Made by a program: the position numbers and the translations under genes. A model generated the notes under the pieces. It worked only from the letters and a program-made list of their open reading frames with translations. It did no database searches and had not been told where the DNA came from. From Paenibacillus sp. E222 (GTDB taxonomy: Bacteria > Bacillota > Bacilli > Paenibacillales > Paenibacillaceae), in assembly GCF_013401555.1 (NCBI RefSeq), contig NZ_CP058552.1:930001-994000 (forward strand): a stretch of 64,000 nucleotides of DNA, given 5' to 3'. Shown one piece after another: positions 27,155-35,497 of the stretch; position 1 is the first letter of the stretch, and each line of letters opens with the position of its first letter.

Positions 27155-28123
27155 TTAACGTGCCATCATAGAATGCGAAGGCTCTAACGTTCTGACTTGG
27201 ATCGGCTGCAAATTGCCTTCAATTTGGGCGCGATATGGCTCAAACCACTCTGGCAACATGAGTTTCTGTCCGAGCGACTCCGCCGGCTCATCTTTCGCGA
27301 ATCCAGGAGGATCGGTAGCAATTTCGAACAGGATTCCGCCCGCTTCTCTGAAATAGATTGCGTTAAAATATTGACGGTCCCGAACAGGTGTTGGCTGATA
27401 GCCGTACTGTTGTACAGCTTCTCTCCACTGCTCGTGCTCTGCAAAATCTTTGGCACGCCACGCAATATGGTGGACCGTCCCTGCTCCACCTGCCCCCAAA
27501 GCCATCCGGGTGACAGGAACATCCACGACATTACCGATATCTCCGATGGACCGGAATCGTACATACTCCTCATTTTCATCTACTTTGGTGAATCCGAGTA
27601 TTTTGTCCAGCGCATCCATCGTTCTCTGCGGATTGACGCTGAACAGCACGGCACCTCCAAATCCTTTGATGGCTTTGTCTGCGGGAATTCCTTCATGCAC
27701 CCAGGTGCTGGCTGCGCCCTCTTCACGTTCAACCAGTTCAAGACGCAAGCCCTCGCTGTCTTCGAACTGCAGCAGCTCTTCGTTAAAACGATTGGTTTTT
27801 GTTACCTCAATGTTATACTGTTCCAGCCGATCCTGCCAGAAGCCAATAGTCCCAGGCGGAATCACATACGAGGTGATGCCGACCTGACCGCCACCAATTT
27901 TGCCTCGCGGTGATCCGGCTGATGGGAAGAATGTGATAATGGTACCTGGACTTCCGTTCTCATCCCCAAAGTACAGATGGTAAACGTCTGGTGCATCGAA
28001 GTTGATTGTTTTTTTCACAAGCCGAAGTCCCAAGACACCAGCATAAAAGTCGACATTAGCCTGCGGATCTCCCGCAAAAGCTGTAATATGGTGAATACCT
28101 GCAGTTTGAATTGTCATCATCAT
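27155..28123 (-). CDS. mhqO: Ring-cleaving dioxygenase of the VOC family (MhqO-like)
   Basis: 322 residues with two glyoxalase-like halves: GIHHITAFAGDPQANVDFYA at the N-terminus and TVHHIAWRAKDFAEH in the second, with iron-ligand His and Glu (ILFEIATDPPGF). This matches MhqO/MhqA-type dioxygenases, which in B. subtilis detoxify quinones and are repressed by the MarR-type regulator MhqR. An AGGAGG site precedes the ATG and an MhqR-like palindrome overlaps the promoter. Gene symbol is by similarity only. Confidence 0.88.
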   Translation of the reverse strand: MMMTIQTAGIHHITAFAGDPQANVDFYAGVLGLRLVKKTINFDAPDVYHLYFGDENGSPGTIITFFPSAGSPRGKIGGGQVGITSYVIPPGTIGFWQDRLEQYNIEVTKTNRFNEELLQFEDSEGLRLELVEREEGAASTWVHEGIPADKAIKGFGGAVLFSVNPQRTMDALDKILGFTKVDENEEYVRFRSIGDIGNVVDVPVTRMALGAGGAGTVHHIAWRAKDFAEHEQWREAVQQYGYQPTPVRDRQYFNAIYFREAGGILFEIATDPPGFAKDEPAESLGQKLMLPEWFEPYRAQIEGNLQPIQVRTLEPSHSMMAR

Positions 28124-28198
28124 TTCCTCCTAGGTTTATAGATCATTTTTGTATGGGAAGGGTTATTTGTAGATCGTCTTATAGGTGCTTTATTTATA

Positions 28199-28237
28199 TT
28201 TATAGTCGTATATTATCTTAATATTAAGATAATATAC
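28199..28237 (-). promoter_or_regulatory. Promoter with 30-bp perfect palindrome (MhqR-like operator)
   Basis: Positions 28208-28237 are a perfect palindrome whose core TATCTTAATATTAAGATA (28214-28231) resembles the B. subtilis MhqR box as I recall it. Minus-strand TTAATA (28227-28222) and TATAAA (28204-28199), 17 bases apart, would put the operator over the -35 of the dioxygenase promoter. Confidence 0.65.
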
Positions 28238-28246
28238 CGAACTGAT

Positions 28247-28477
28247 TCAGTTATTATTTTGTTGGGCCTGTTCCTGTTTCAGTTTATCCGGAGTGACGTC
28301 ATCGCCGTTCGGATCATAGATGGTTACATTCAGCAGAATATCGTTGATCGAACCGCGAAAGGTTTGCAGGTATTCCTGGCGCAGACGAATTTGTTCCGCT
28401 TTCTCCATCTCCGTCAACCCTGCGGCTTTGGCTTTTCTTGAAAGTTCATTTATTCTGGTCAATGTTGGAATCATCAT
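28247..28477 (-). CDS. YnzC-like UPF0291 protein
   Basis: 76 residues. The pattern LTRINELSRKAKAAGLT, EKAEQIRLRQEYLQTFRGS and the end DPNGDDVTPDKLK match the small UPF0291/YnzC family found across Firmicutes, a helical hairpin with a flexible tail. Function is not established; B. subtilis yneA-operon member YnzC is linked to the SOS response. GAGGAGA precedes the ATG. Its promoter carries the same palindrome type as the dioxygenase gene. Confidence 0.88.
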   Translation of the reverse strand: MMIPTLTRINELSRKAKAAGLTEMEKAEQIRLRQEYLQTFRGSINDILLNVTIYDPNGDDVTPDKLKQEQAQQNNN

Positions 28478-28500
28478 CTTGGATCTCTCCTCGTAAATCG

Positions 28501-28588
28501 AAATTAAGATATTTGCTTTTCTTGGTGTAATTTATATTCAAATTAAATATCTTAATTTAAAGATAAATGATTTTTGATCCGTTGTCAA
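28501..28588 (-). promoter_or_regulatory. Promoter of the YnzC-like gene with MhqR-like operator and inverted repeat
   Basis: Perfect TTGACA (28588-28583) and TATCTT (28565-28560) are 17 bases apart on the minus strand. TATCTTAATTTAAAGATA (28548-28565) covers the -10 and start and is 16/18 identical to the core at 28214. In addition AAATTAAGATATTT (28501-28514) and AAATATCTTAATTT (28545-28558) form a perfect 14-bp inverted repeat. Confidence 0.65.
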
Positions 28589-28613
28589 CCGTTTTCTCCC
28601 ATTTAAAATTGAA

Positions 28614-28660
28614 TGAAAAAAAGGGCCTACTCCAAAGTTTGACCTTAGAGTAAGCCCTTC
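28614..28660 (-). terminator. Terminator of the pspA-ydjGHI-like operon
   Basis: Minus-strand GGGCTTACTC pairs with GAGTAGGCCC, followed by TTTTTTT. Confidence 0.85.
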
Positions 28661-28677
28661 TTATATTTAGATATAGG

Positions 28678-29694
28678 TTAACCCAACTTCTGACCACAGT
28701 TTGGACAGAAATTTGCTCCTTCATTCTTGGCGCCACAGTTCGGACAGAAGTTCGGCTTTTTATGGTCTCCAGACGAAGAAGATGCACCTGCATCGCTGTT
28801 TGGATTACCCGCAGGCTTTTGATCCGAATTCTGATTCTGGTTATTCTGGTTCTGATTCATGTTCTTCATCATTTCATTTGCCATGTTCATGCCCATCATC
28901 ATGCCCGCCATATCCGAAGCAGCGCCGCCACCCTTAACTTTACCGGATGAGATGCCATCAGTCATGCTGACCTGCTGATACTTTTGCAAATTGCCGATCA
29001 TTTCATGTGAAGCCGTCTTCGTAATCATATCCTGGATCTCCTGCGGATAATTGAAGCTCATCACCTGGAAGCCTGTGATCCCGATCCCGATGTCCATCAT
29101 TTGCATATCCAGATCTTCCTGAATACCTTTGGCAATATCCGAGGCATTCGCCTGCAGGTTGAACATGTCCTTACCCTCACGGCTGATCCATTTCATTAGC
29201 AACTGATCCAGCACAGACGTAATCCGGATTTTGACATCTTCGACCAGATAGCTCTGCTTGATACCCGCGATTTTATCGATCAATGTCACATAGTCACTCA
29301 CTTTAAAATTAAACGTACCATTCGCACGAATCGGCATCCCGCCTGGAAGTTGAGGAGTCGGAATCAATACCGGGCTTTGCGTACCCCACCGAACCGTAAA
29401 CTCCTTCGTATTCACAAACAGCACTTCGACCCGCATGCCGCTGTTGAATCCGAATTTGAAGCCTTTTAAGGTAGACAGAAACGGAATGATCTCGGAATCG
29501 ATATTAAACGATCCTTCGTCCTCAAAAATCCCTTCCACCTTGCCGTTATTCAGGAAGATCGCATCCTGTCCCGAACGGATAATCAGTTTACTTCCCTTCT
29601 TGATCTCACGGTTACTCCACTTCCAGAAAATCATATCATCTCTGAACTCTTCCCATTCCACCACATTCGAAAATTGATTTTTGAAAAATCCCAT
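28678..29694 (-). CDS. ydjI: YdjI-like SPFH-domain protein with C-terminal zinc ribbons
   Basis: 338 residues from the ATG at 29694 (GFFKNQFSNVVEW start, GAAGGG about 12 bases upstream); a longer start at 29724 lacks a site. The body is an SPFH/band-7-like domain of the YdjI group, followed by a Met/Asn/Gln-rich linker and two CxxC pairs (FCPNCGAKNEGANFCPNCG). In B. subtilis YdjI works with PspA and YdjGH in the cell-envelope stress response and helps recruit PspA to the membrane. Last gene of the four-gene unit. Confidence 0.9.
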   Translation of the reverse strand: MGFFKNQFSNVVEWEEFRDDMIFWKWSNREIKKGSKLIIRSGQDAIFLNNGKVEGIFEDEGSFNIDSEIIPFLSTLKGFKFGFNSGMRVEVLFVNTKEFTVRWGTQSPVLIPTPQLPGGMPIRANGTFNFKVSDYVTLIDKIAGIKQSYLVEDVKIRITSVLDQLLMKWISREGKDMFNLQANASDIAKGIQEDLDMQMMDIGIGITGFQVMSFNYPQEIQDMITKTASHEMIGNLQKYQQVSMTDGISSGKVKGGGAASDMAGMMMGMNMANEMMKNMNQNQNNQNQNSDQKPAGNPNSDAGASSSSGDHKKPNFCPNCGAKNEGANFCPNCGQKLG

Positions 29695-29765
29695 ACACGT
29701 TCCCATCCCTTCTATAGTAAACATTTTGCAGCATCATGACATAAGCTATGTTGTTGTTTTTCCTA

Positions 29766-30569
29766 CTAAAAAGATCCTCTACTACCACTGTGCGAATGAC
29801 CGCCTCGGCTGGTACCACCGCCACCGCCGCCTCCGCCACCATTGTTGTTGTTCTTCTCAATTTTGCGTTTGGTTACCGTTGTACGGATATACCGATCCTG
29901 ACGATCGATTACACTGGAAGTACTTGAATCCTCATAGGTCGCCCGGTTGACTGTCACACGTCCGCCAGAACGATAGGCCATTACCCCAACAGCAATACCT
30001 CCAATCGCTACTGACGCAATAAGTTGGAACCAGATATTGAAGAGAATATTATCAGGATTCACGCCCGGCTTATATCCCATATATTTGTAGGAGAGATTAA
30101 TATATTTTTCAAAAGCAAGCTTGTAATTCCCCTCTGTCAGATCGGGAGTAATTTTGTTTCTAATTTTATCCAGCCTTCCACTGTCCAGATAAACTTTGGC
30201 TTTATAGAATCCAGCCAGATAAACATCCCGATTGTACATATCCAACGTTAGAATGACCGCATTTCCATGCGCTTTATCATACCCAAGAGCGTGCTCATCA
30301 TAGAAATCCTCGGTCAGCAGCTGTACATCCTGATTCTCCGTATTATTCGTTGTCAGAATAACAAAATCCGTCTGCCTCTCTGCCCCATATTCATTCGCCA
30401 ATGCGTTCAGTTCACTTTTCTCCTGCTCGTTCAGCAGATTAGCTTCATCGTAAATCAGGTTTTTGCTGTCTGCCGCCGATACCACTGACATTGGAATCAA
30501 TGGAGAAACGAGAGTAATCACCAATAAAATGAGTGTTGCCATCCATGCCAGATGTTTTCTTTTTCTCAC
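29766..30569 (-). CDS. ydjH: YdjH-like TPM-domain membrane protein
   Basis: 267 residues from a GTG at 30569, preceded by GGGAGG at 9 bases; the GTGA overlaps the ydjG-like stop. A signal peptide or N-terminal anchor ends near SVVSAA/D, then a TPM (YgcG) domain LIYDEANLLNEQEKSELNAL, a membrane helix (FQLIASVAIGGIAVGVMAY) and a Gly-rich, Ser/His-ending tail. Membrane partner of the PspA system by analogy with B. subtilis. Confidence 0.88.
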   Translation of the reverse strand: MRKRKHLAWMATLILLVITLVSPLIPMSVVSAADSKNLIYDEANLLNEQEKSELNALANEYGAERQTDFVILTTNNTENQDVQLLTEDFYDEHALGYDKAHGNAVILTLDMYNRDVYLAGFYKAKVYLDSGRLDKIRNKITPDLTEGNYKLAFEKYINLSYKYMGYKPGVNPDNILFNIWFQLIASVAIGGIAVGVMAYRSGGRVTVNRATYEDSSTSSVIDRQDRYIRTTVTKRKIEKNNNNGGGGGGGGGTSRGGHSHSGSRGSF

Positions 30570-31597
30570 AGGAATCCACCTCCCATCATCCAGGAGACCA
30601 GTTTCAATGACAACAAGGAAACGGCTGAAATTCCTGCGAACCATCCGGCAACTTTAGCTTTGCTAATAGGCGGTTTACCCACCACTTTACCTGTCTGACC
30701 ATTCATGGCAAAGGTATACTGCGAACGATTGTAGTCATAGTAAACCATCCATACCGGGAGCAGCACATAGTCTGCATTTTTTAACGTAGTATCAATCTGT
30801 TTGTCCGTGTAACTAACACTGTTATAGCCTGAAACGGTTGATGCAATATAAGAATCGATATAAGAGCTCGTTTTTTCCTTGGCGCGCGGGTACAGTTCCT
30901 CATCGGTATAACTATATTTTTCCGCAATGTACCCGGCGAGATACGGGGTTTTGAAAAGCTTTAACTGGTTATACGGAAATGGCTCCAGCTTATCCATCAG
31001 TTCATCTTTCATTTTCTCCGAAGCATCGATGGGCAGATTCACATAATTCAGCCGGATTCTCCGGTAAATATCAAAATGCTGTGTTTCCGTATAATGATAA
31101 TCACCCTGCGTGTAGGTTCTGATTTTTGTGCCACGGCCATGAACTTCGATTTTGTTATGTAACTCATATAACCAGAAGGGCACGTAAATCCCGGTAATGC
31201 TCTTGACCCGGTCAGCTGTCATGAAGCCGCTAGGAGTCAGCAAGCCGTTTCTGCACCACTTTTTGAACGCCTGCTGGGCCTCATCCTTACTGATCGAAAA
31301 GGGTAAGACCATGGCCGGTGCCAGATCTCCCGTCAGTCGATCACTCAGAACAACGGCCGCTCCACAGAAGCTGCATGTCGTTGCACTTGTCTCCGGCTCA
31401 GTCACAATATCCGCGCCGCAGCTGTTACAGTGATACTCCTTGACCTCATTCTCCGTGAATACCTGTTTCTTCAGCGGATCGGGGATCTGTTCGATATTAT
31501 CCTGTCGTCCGCAGCTGGGGCAGGATAACGCTCCAGTTGCACTGTCAAAAAGCATTCCACTGCCGCAGTTAGGACACTTGTACTCGATTACCGGCAT
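30566..31597 (-). CDS. ydjG: YdjG-like zinc-ribbon membrane protein
   Basis: 343 residues. Two N-terminal zinc ribbons (CPNCGSGML... CPSCG; CNSCGADI... CSFCG), a central beta-rich domain and one C-terminal hydrophobic segment (AGWFAGISAVSLLSLKL). This is the arrangement of YdjG, partner of YdjH in B. subtilis. Overlaps the next gene by four bases. Confidence 0.88.
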   Translation of the reverse strand: MPVIEYKCPNCGSGMLFDSATGALSCPSCGRQDNIEQIPDPLKKQVFTENEVKEYHCNSCGADIVTEPETSATTCSFCGAAVVLSDRLTGDLAPAMVLPFSISKDEAQQAFKKWCRNGLLTPSGFMTADRVKSITGIYVPFWLYELHNKIEVHGRGTKIRTYTQGDYHYTETQHFDIYRRIRLNYVNLPIDASEKMKDELMDKLEPFPYNQLKLFKTPYLAGYIAEKYSYTDEELYPRAKEKTSSYIDSYIASTVSGYNSVSYTDKQIDTTLKNADYVLLPVWMVYYDYNRSQYTFAMNGQTGKVVGKPPISKAKVAGWFAGISAVSLLSLKLVSWMMGGGFL

Positions 31598-31642
31598 TTG
31601 CTCACCTCAATGTTTTACGAAATGTTTTACCTTATATATTCG

Positions 31643-32350
31643 TTATTTATCTTCCAATTTCTTCTGAATTGCTGCAAGCTCTTCCTCTGGACTTGGCGTC
31701 ACCTGTGCATTATTACCCGCTTCAGCGTTCATTTGCTGCTCCAACTGCGCAATTAGCACATCCAGATCATCTTCCTGCGCCCCAGCACGAATTTCAGCCA
31801 AAGCTTCAGCTTCGTTAAGTGCCTGATTTGCCTTGTCTTCCATCGCTTTCAAAGCAGCATTCGCATTGGCAGCCGAAGCGTTCCGTTCATTGGACTGTTG
31901 CTGCCTATTTGCAGCCGCCATCCTGCCCTTCAGATCCGCATGCCGAGCTTCCAATTGCCCCATATCCGCAACCAGCTTCTCGTGCATATGCTTCATCATT
32001 TTGGCTTTGGCCGAAGCCCGATCATAGGCAGCTTGTAATTCATTCCGTTTCACAGTCTGCGCTGCCTTCTTTTCCAGAAAACCACGTGCCTTGTCTTCAT
32101 CACCAGACTCCGCAGATTTCTCTGCATACCGCTGTAATTTCTTAATCTCTGCATTGCATTCGTCCAAAGCCCTCTTCGCCCGGCTCTCATCCGAGAGAAC
32201 CGCAGCCGTCTCGGCCTTCACCTGACCCAGATCACTGCTCAAGCTCCGCATATATTCATTCACCGTCTTCTCCGGATCTTGCGCCCGAGCCAGCACATGG
32301 TTCATATTCGCTTTCATCACGTCCCTAAACCTCGATAAGATTCCCATCAT
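31643..32350 (-). CDS. pspA: PspA/IM30-family phage shock protein
   Basis: 235 residues, nearly all alpha-helical coiled coil after the amphipathic start GILSRFRDVMKANMNHVLARAQDPEKTV typical of PspA (shown in part). PspA oligomerises on the inner membrane face and stabilises it under stress. First gene of the unit; AAGGAGG precedes the ATG and a sigma-W-like promoter lies 37-62 bases upstream. Confidence 0.93.
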   Translation of the reverse strand: MMGILSRFRDVMKANMNHVLARAQDPEKTVNEYMRSLSSDLGQVKAETAAVLSDESRAKRALDECNAEIKKLQRYAEKSAESGDEDKARGFLEKKAAQTVKRNELQAAYDRASAKAKMMKHMHEKLVADMGQLEARHADLKGRMAAANRQQQSNERNASAANANAALKAMEDKANQALNEAEALAEIRAGAQEDDLDVLIAQLEQQMNAEAGNNAQVTPSPEEELAAIQKKLEDK

Positions 32351-32385
32351 TCGTTCCTCCTTCGATCAGTTCATATGTACTATAA

Positions 32386-32412
32386 TACATGAATATGGGG
32401 ATGAAGGTTTCA
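32386..32412 (-). promoter_or_regulatory. ECF sigma (sigma-W-like) promoter of pspA
   Basis: Minus-strand TGAAAC (32412-32407) and TGTA (32389-32386) with a 17-base spacer match the sigma-W pattern TGAAAC...CGTA except one base. The B. subtilis pspA-ydjGHI operon is sigma-W controlled, which supports this. Confidence 0.6.
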
Positions 32413-32479
32413 TTTACTGCCACTGCAACCATAAATCTGAAGTAATCCAAGCGTGACACAATCTCCTTACATTATAAAA

Positions 32480-32507
32480 GAAAAGACGATCGCCTATGGC
32501 GTCGCCT
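32480..32507 (-). terminator. Probable terminator of the alpha/beta hydrolase gene
   Basis: An imperfect stem (GCGACGCC with GGCGATCGT) followed on the minus strand by CTTTTCTTTT. Confidence 0.4.
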
Positions 32508-32553
32508 CATTAACTAAAACCTCTTCCGAGATCAGTGATTTACTTTTCATTAT

Positions 32554-33507
32554 TCACAGTTCTTCTATAAATTTGATACTTTCCTCTGCAATTAGATCGG
32601 GATCAGCATCATGAACGTAATGACCGTTATGTAATAAAAGATAGCGCCCATTCTTCACAAACTCAACGTAGTTTACTAAGTAATCACTCCAGTTCTCGAA
32701 AGGTAATTCTTCTCCACTCGATATAAAAAAATACATGGGCACATCTGGAATACCTCGTTCTAAAACTTGTGCTGCATTATTCCTAATCATTTTAACTTCT
32801 TCATTCATGTTCAGTGTCTGCGTTTTTTTATAAAATAATGCCCTATAGATTTCCTCCTCTTGGGAGGACAACCGCTTCTCTTCAATCGCGGCGGACGAGT
32901 TAACGATGGCAGGGAAAAAACGAGTAATTCCGACACGAGCTCCTAAGCCTGTAAGGCTCATCATACCAACTGAAGGTAGAGGATACTCTTCATAAACTTC
33001 TGGAATAGCAGGATCAAGACCAATAATAGCCTCAACTTCGTTTGGATACATTTGTGCCCAATATAGTGCTTCTATACCCGACATGGAATGCGGAAACAAC
33101 ACATAGGGCGGTGATTCTCCCGCTAACGTCAGAGCTGCTCTGGTTTCTTCCAACATCGTATCGATATCACGGGGGACCTTTGCCGTTGCACTGAAACCGT
33201 AGCCTGCCTTCTCAACAACAGCAATCTTGTATTGATCCGACAATCTGGAATAGAGCGCCTTGAAATCCAATACAGGAGAAGATGTGCCCCCACCTGACAT
33301 AAAGACCAGGGTATGTTCTCCGGAACCTTCTGTATAGACATGCATTGGGTGATTATTAACATCAACCATTACACCTGGGGGTGACAGTATAGCCGCTTCT
33401 TTCTTTAATTTAATTGTATGATTCGTGAAACTAATCGTTATGAACAAAAGCAAGATACCCAATAAAGCCAAGGCACCATAACCCATTCGTTTAAATACAA
33501 TTCTCAT
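32554..33507 (-). CDS. Membrane-anchored alpha/beta hydrolase
   Basis: 317 residues from the ATG at 33507 (GGGGGG five bases upstream). An N-terminal membrane helix (GALALLGILLLFITISF) is followed by an alpha/beta hydrolase fold: oxyanion strand LVFMSGGGTSSP, nucleophile elbow FPHSMSGIEAL (serine after His, with Pro in place of the usual Gly), and a C-terminal LLLHNGHYVHDADP with the likely catalytic His. The active site probably faces outside. Substrate unknown. Monocistronic. Confidence 0.85.
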   Translation of the reverse strand: MRIVFKRMGYGALALLGILLLFITISFTNHTIKLKKEAAILSPPGVMVDVNNHPMHVYTEGSGEHTLVFMSGGGTSSPVLDFKALYSRLSDQYKIAVVEKAGYGFSATAKVPRDIDTMLEETRAALTLAGESPPYVLFPHSMSGIEALYWAQMYPNEVEAIIGLDPAIPEVYEEYPLPSVGMMSLTGLGARVGITRFFPAIVNSSAAIEEKRLSSQEEEIYRALFYKKTQTLNMNEEVKMIRNNAAQVLERGIPDVPMYFFISSGEELPFENWSDYLVNYVEFVKNGRYLLLHNGHYVHDADPDLIAEESIKFIEEL

Positions 33508-33586
33508 TACATCCCCCCAACATTCTATCCCATTTCCAATGATTATAGCATGTAAGCTAGTCAAATCAGACAGCGTTCATTCGTAC

Positions 33587-33630
33587 AAAAAAGGCCGCCC
33601 CTCGTCGTTACTGACAGAGGACAGCCCTTT
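33587..33630 (-). terminator. Terminator of the two-component/CUT1 importer operon
   Basis: An imperfect GC-rich stem (AGGGCTGTCCTC with GAGGGGCGGCCT) followed on the minus strand by TTTTTTG. Confidence 0.6.
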
Positions 33631-33684
33631 TCAATAACGCCAAGTCAACATTCCTTATGCCGTCCTTTGCGTTTTATCTCGTGA

Positions 33685-34554
33685 TTAGCCCTTGATTGCG
33701 CCGGCGATCATGCTTTTCTGTACCTGTTTGTTCAGCAGCAAATAAATAATAATGGTTGGCAAAGTCGTAATCATCAGCCCCGCACCAATAATGCCCCATT
33801 GTGTAATGTACGTGCCCACCATAGACATCATGCCCACCGTTAGCGTCTGATACGCCTCGTTATTAATAAACGTGACCGCAAACATCAGCTCGTTCCAGCA
33901 AGCGAGAAAGGTAAAGATCGCTACTGTAGACACCGCAGGACGAACAAGCGGCATGATGATGGAGAAAAAGGTTCTGTATATGCCGCAGCCATCGATGACC
34001 GCTGCTTCCTCCAGCTCGCGTGGAACCCCTTTGAAAAAGCTGCCCAAAATAAACACGGCCATCGGGATGCCAAAAGCAACGTAAGGAATGATCAACGACC
34101 AATAGGTGTTCAGCAATCCTAAATTCTTCAATATGATGAACAAGGGAAGGAGTGCGGCGTGAATGGGAACCATCATGCCCAGAAGGATCAGATTCATCGT
34201 GAATCCGCTCCATTTCCAGTTCATCCTCGTAATGGCGTATCCCGTCATAGAGGCGAGAATTAATACAAGAATAATGGAGATGACCGTTACCAGCACACTG
34301 TTGAAAAAATAACTCAACACATGGCCATCTGACAACGCTTTGGTATAATTGCTCCAGAGAAAGGATTTCGGAAAGGCTGCAACATCGCCGCTAAATATCT
34401 CGCTATTATCTTTGAGGGAGAAAAAAGCAAGCCAGACGAGCGGATACATCTGTATGACAGCTACGATAATCAAAAACAGATGCAACAATAGTTTACCCAC
34501 CGGTTTGGGTTTTGGGGACGACAACACCACTTCAACTGTACTCAGTTTCCTCAC
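33685..34554 (-). CDS. Carbohydrate ABC transporter permease (CUT1, MalG-type)
   Basis: 289 residues, six membrane segments and the EAA loop ELEEAAVIDGCGIYRTFFSI. The end MIAGAIKG is typical of MalG-type subunits. The GTG start lies three bases after the partner permease stop, so the two are translated together. Confidence 0.92.
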   Translation of the reverse strand: MRKLSTVEVVLSSPKPKPVGKLLLHLFLIIVAVIQMYPLVWLAFFSLKDNSEIFSGDVAAFPKSFLWSNYTKALSDGHVLSYFFNSVLVTVISIILVLILASMTGYAITRMNWKWSGFTMNLILLGMMVPIHAALLPLFIILKNLGLLNTYWSLIIPYVAFGIPMAVFILGSFFKGVPRELEEAAVIDGCGIYRTFFSIIMPLVRPAVSTVAIFTFLACWNELMFAVTFINNEAYQTLTVGMMSMVGTYITQWGIIGAGLMITTLPTIIIYLLLNKQVQKSMIAGAIKG

Positions 34555-34557
34555 CCC

Positions 34558-35427
34558 CTAGTCGGTTTTGAACCATTTATTAATCAAGACTGTACAGATC
34601 AGACATTCCAGAATGATAAAGACGGATATCGCACTACCGTAGCCATACCTGTACGTACTAAAAATCGTTGAATACATTAACGTGCTTGGCACTTCCGTCG
34701 TAAACAGCGGGCCGCCGCCCGTTAGGACATAGATCAGATCGAACACCTTAAACGCTCCGATAACCGAAAAAATAAGACAAACTTTGAGAATAGGCCTCAT
34801 CAGTGGAATCGTAATGGAAAAGGCTGTCCGTAGACGGGAAGCCCCGTCCATCTTGGCCGCCTCCACAATATCCTGCGAGATCGACTTGGCCCCTGCATAC
34901 ATCAGCAGCATGTGATACCCGACATACTGCCACAGCGTAGGTACAAACGAGGCGGCGAGGGCCGTATTCTTCTGTCCAAGCCAATCCTGAGCCAGGTGGG
35001 ACAGCCCTACACTCTCCAGCAAAGCGTTCAGAAGGCCGTAGTCTGCGTTATAGATTTTGGACCATAACTGTGCAATCACAACGGTTGAGATTAGAACCGG
35101 TATGAAGTAGACTGTGCGATAAAACCCTTCTCCCTTCACACTTGACGCCAGTACAAGAGCCAGCAGCAGTGAGATCGGCAATTGAATGAACACCGATGCA
35201 CCGGCGAACAGCAGGGAATTTTTGATCGAATTCAATACGCGCGGGTCTTTAAACATCTCAACATAATTATCCAGTCCGATAAATACCCCTTTGCCTATGC
35301 CATTCCAATCCAGCAGACTATAATAACTGGAGACAAAAATCGGGATGAGCACAATGGCGCAGAACAGCACAACTGTAGGTAAAACAAAGATCGCAATCGT
35401 GGTTTTATTGGAAAATACAGCGTTCAT
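34558..35427 (-). CDS. Carbohydrate ABC transporter permease (CUT1, MalF-type)
   Basis: 289 residues from the ATG at 35427 with GGAGAGGAG upstream. Starts NKTTIAIFVLPTVVLF and carries the EAA loop VEAAKMDGASRLRTAFSI. Forms the membrane channel with the MalG-type partner for the sugar delivered by the lipoprotein encoded 70 bases upstream. Confidence 0.92.
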   Translation of the reverse strand: MNAVFSNKTTIAIFVLPTVVLFCAIVLIPIFVSSYYSLLDWNGIGKGVFIGLDNYVEMFKDPRVLNSIKNSLLFAGASVFIQLPISLLLALVLASSVKGEGFYRTVYFIPVLISTVVIAQLWSKIYNADYGLLNALLESVGLSHLAQDWLGQKNTALAASFVPTLWQYVGYHMLLMYAGAKSISQDIVEAAKMDGASRLRTAFSITIPLMRPILKVCLIFSVIGAFKVFDLIYVLTGGGPLFTTEVPSTLMYSTIFSTYRYGYGSAISVFIILECLICTVLINKWFKTD

Positions 35428-35497
35428 TCTCGTTCTCCTCTCCAAGCTGCAGCCAAGGATCACCCCTGACTACAGCTTGTTTGGGTATGTGCATGAA

